Assembly: GCA_964458265.1 (NCBI GenBank)
Contig: CAYWIF010000004.1
Span: 50,341 to 114,340, forward strand
Direction of reading: 5' to 3'
Source: JAGVSR01 sp964458265
GTDB taxonomy: Bacteria; Pseudomonadota; Alphaproteobacteria; Rhizobiales; Hyphomicrobiaceae
DNA length: 64,000 bases
The translations under genes and the position numbers were made by a program. Positions 63,573 to 64,000 of this stretch are shown here, piece after piece; the stretch's first letter is position 1; every line of letters starts with the position of its first letter. The notes beneath the pieces were generated by a model. That model searched no databases. It had not been told where the DNA came from and saw nothing but the letters and a program-made list of their open reading frames with translations.

Positions 63573-63925
63573 CTTTAAGGTCGCTCTCCTCGCGTGAGGC
63601 GCCCTTATGCCTGCGCCACCGGGCGCCGGAAACCCCCGCTCACGCACTCGGACTGCGGCATCCTCGAACCCGACGTCTGAATGCTTGGGCGTCTATCGTG
63701 CTGATCCCAACGCAGCCCGGCAGCAACCGTCCCTCCGGCGCGGCGGAACCCGCCAATTTTTCGGCCAGCAGGCGCTGCCCTGTCACCGTTCAACGGACCA
63801 CCGAAGACGGGAAATTCCCCCTTGCAAGAGGGCATTGGCGGCTCCGGTGGCTCGTGTCTTGCCCGTCCGTACCGCACCTGCTATACGGCGCCCTCTCACC
63901 GCGACCCGCGTCGCGGCCGGCGGTC
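63573..63925. other. Intergenic stretch before tRNA-Gln
   Basis: About 350 bases hold the promoters of the ABC-F gene and presumably of tRNA-Gln. No convincing coding frame or repeat is seen. Confidence 0.45.
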
Positions 63926-64000
63926 TTGGGGGATCGTCTAATGGTAGGACTGCAGACTCTGACTCTGCCTGTCTAGGTTCGAATCCTAGTCCCCCAGCCA
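63926..64000 (+). tRNA. tRNA-Gln(CUG)
   Basis: A complete cloverleaf ends at the window edge. The acceptor is TGGGGGA/TCCCCCA with discriminator G and encoded CCA. The D-arm is GTCTAATGGTAGGAC. The anticodon stem GCAGA/TCTGC closes a CTCTGAC loop with anticodon CTG, and the T-arm contains GGTTCGAATCC. It is 75 bases. Confidence 0.96.

Overview
The window looks like chromosomal DNA from an alphaproteobacterium of the order Hyphomicrobiales. A Hyphomicrobium-type methylotroph is possible but not shown. The evidence is the high GC content, strong GC3 coding bias and gene order: rpoZ-rsh-pdxJ-acpS-lepB-rnc-era-recO-parC, dapA-smpB, and an alaC/hom/glpX/recJ block. There is no rRNA operon, phage, insertion sequence or CRISPR array. 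One 100-base run of N (51635-51734) marks an assembly gap inside a gene.

Layout. 1-2918 (minus) is a probable copper-linked trio: DUF2946 protein, TonB-dependent receptor and a YcnI-like protein cut by the window edge. 3096-4328 holds two small plus-strand genes. 4351-10234 (minus) is a heavy-metal efflux locus: an HME-type RND pump, an unusual membrane-fusion protein with a duplicated His-rich leader, and two His-rich exported proteins, without a CzcC-like outer-membrane partner. tRNA-Glu and recJ follow. 12570-16490 (plus) is a cassette of class III aminotransferase, glutamine-synthetase-like ligase and two tandem NTF2-like paralogues, lying between recJ and glpX. 16494-20104 (minus) is central metabolism: glpX, hom and an AlaC-type aminotransferase. 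20397-24457 carries PHA synthase, a small membrane protein, metY and a conserved small protein.

24782-31603 is accessory: a di-heme peroxidase with a short CDF-like transporter, an Aas-like acyl-ACP synthetase paired with a BT1-type MFS carrier, two tiny membrane proteins and leucyltransferase bpt. 31610-42671 is the housekeeping core (minus), with a CAP-domain protein on the plus strand. 43142-50462 holds an NYN-domain protein, family 5 uracil-DNA glycosylase, a DUF3775 protein, a peroxiredoxin-fold protein without the usual cysteines, smpB, dapA, a lytic transglycosylase and a hydrolase.

50465-54213 (minus) combines an OmpA/BON envelope protein, a 32-residue membrane peptide and a membrane-anchored helix-hairpin-helix repeat protein. 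54639-57852 is a sensory module: FIST-domain protein, soluble hybrid histidine kinase and LuxR-type response regulator, resembling NosP/NahK systems. The end carries a LysR/pirin pair, a small unknown protein, an AerR/PpaA-like B12-binding protein, an ABC-F ATPase and tRNA-Gln.

The most interesting candidates are the Aas-like ligase with its BT1 carrier, the aminotransferase/ligase/NTF2 cassette, the FIST-kinase module, the cysteine-less peroxiredoxin fold and the OmpA/peptide/HhH cluster. All functional links are inferred from reading the sequence; no database search was run.
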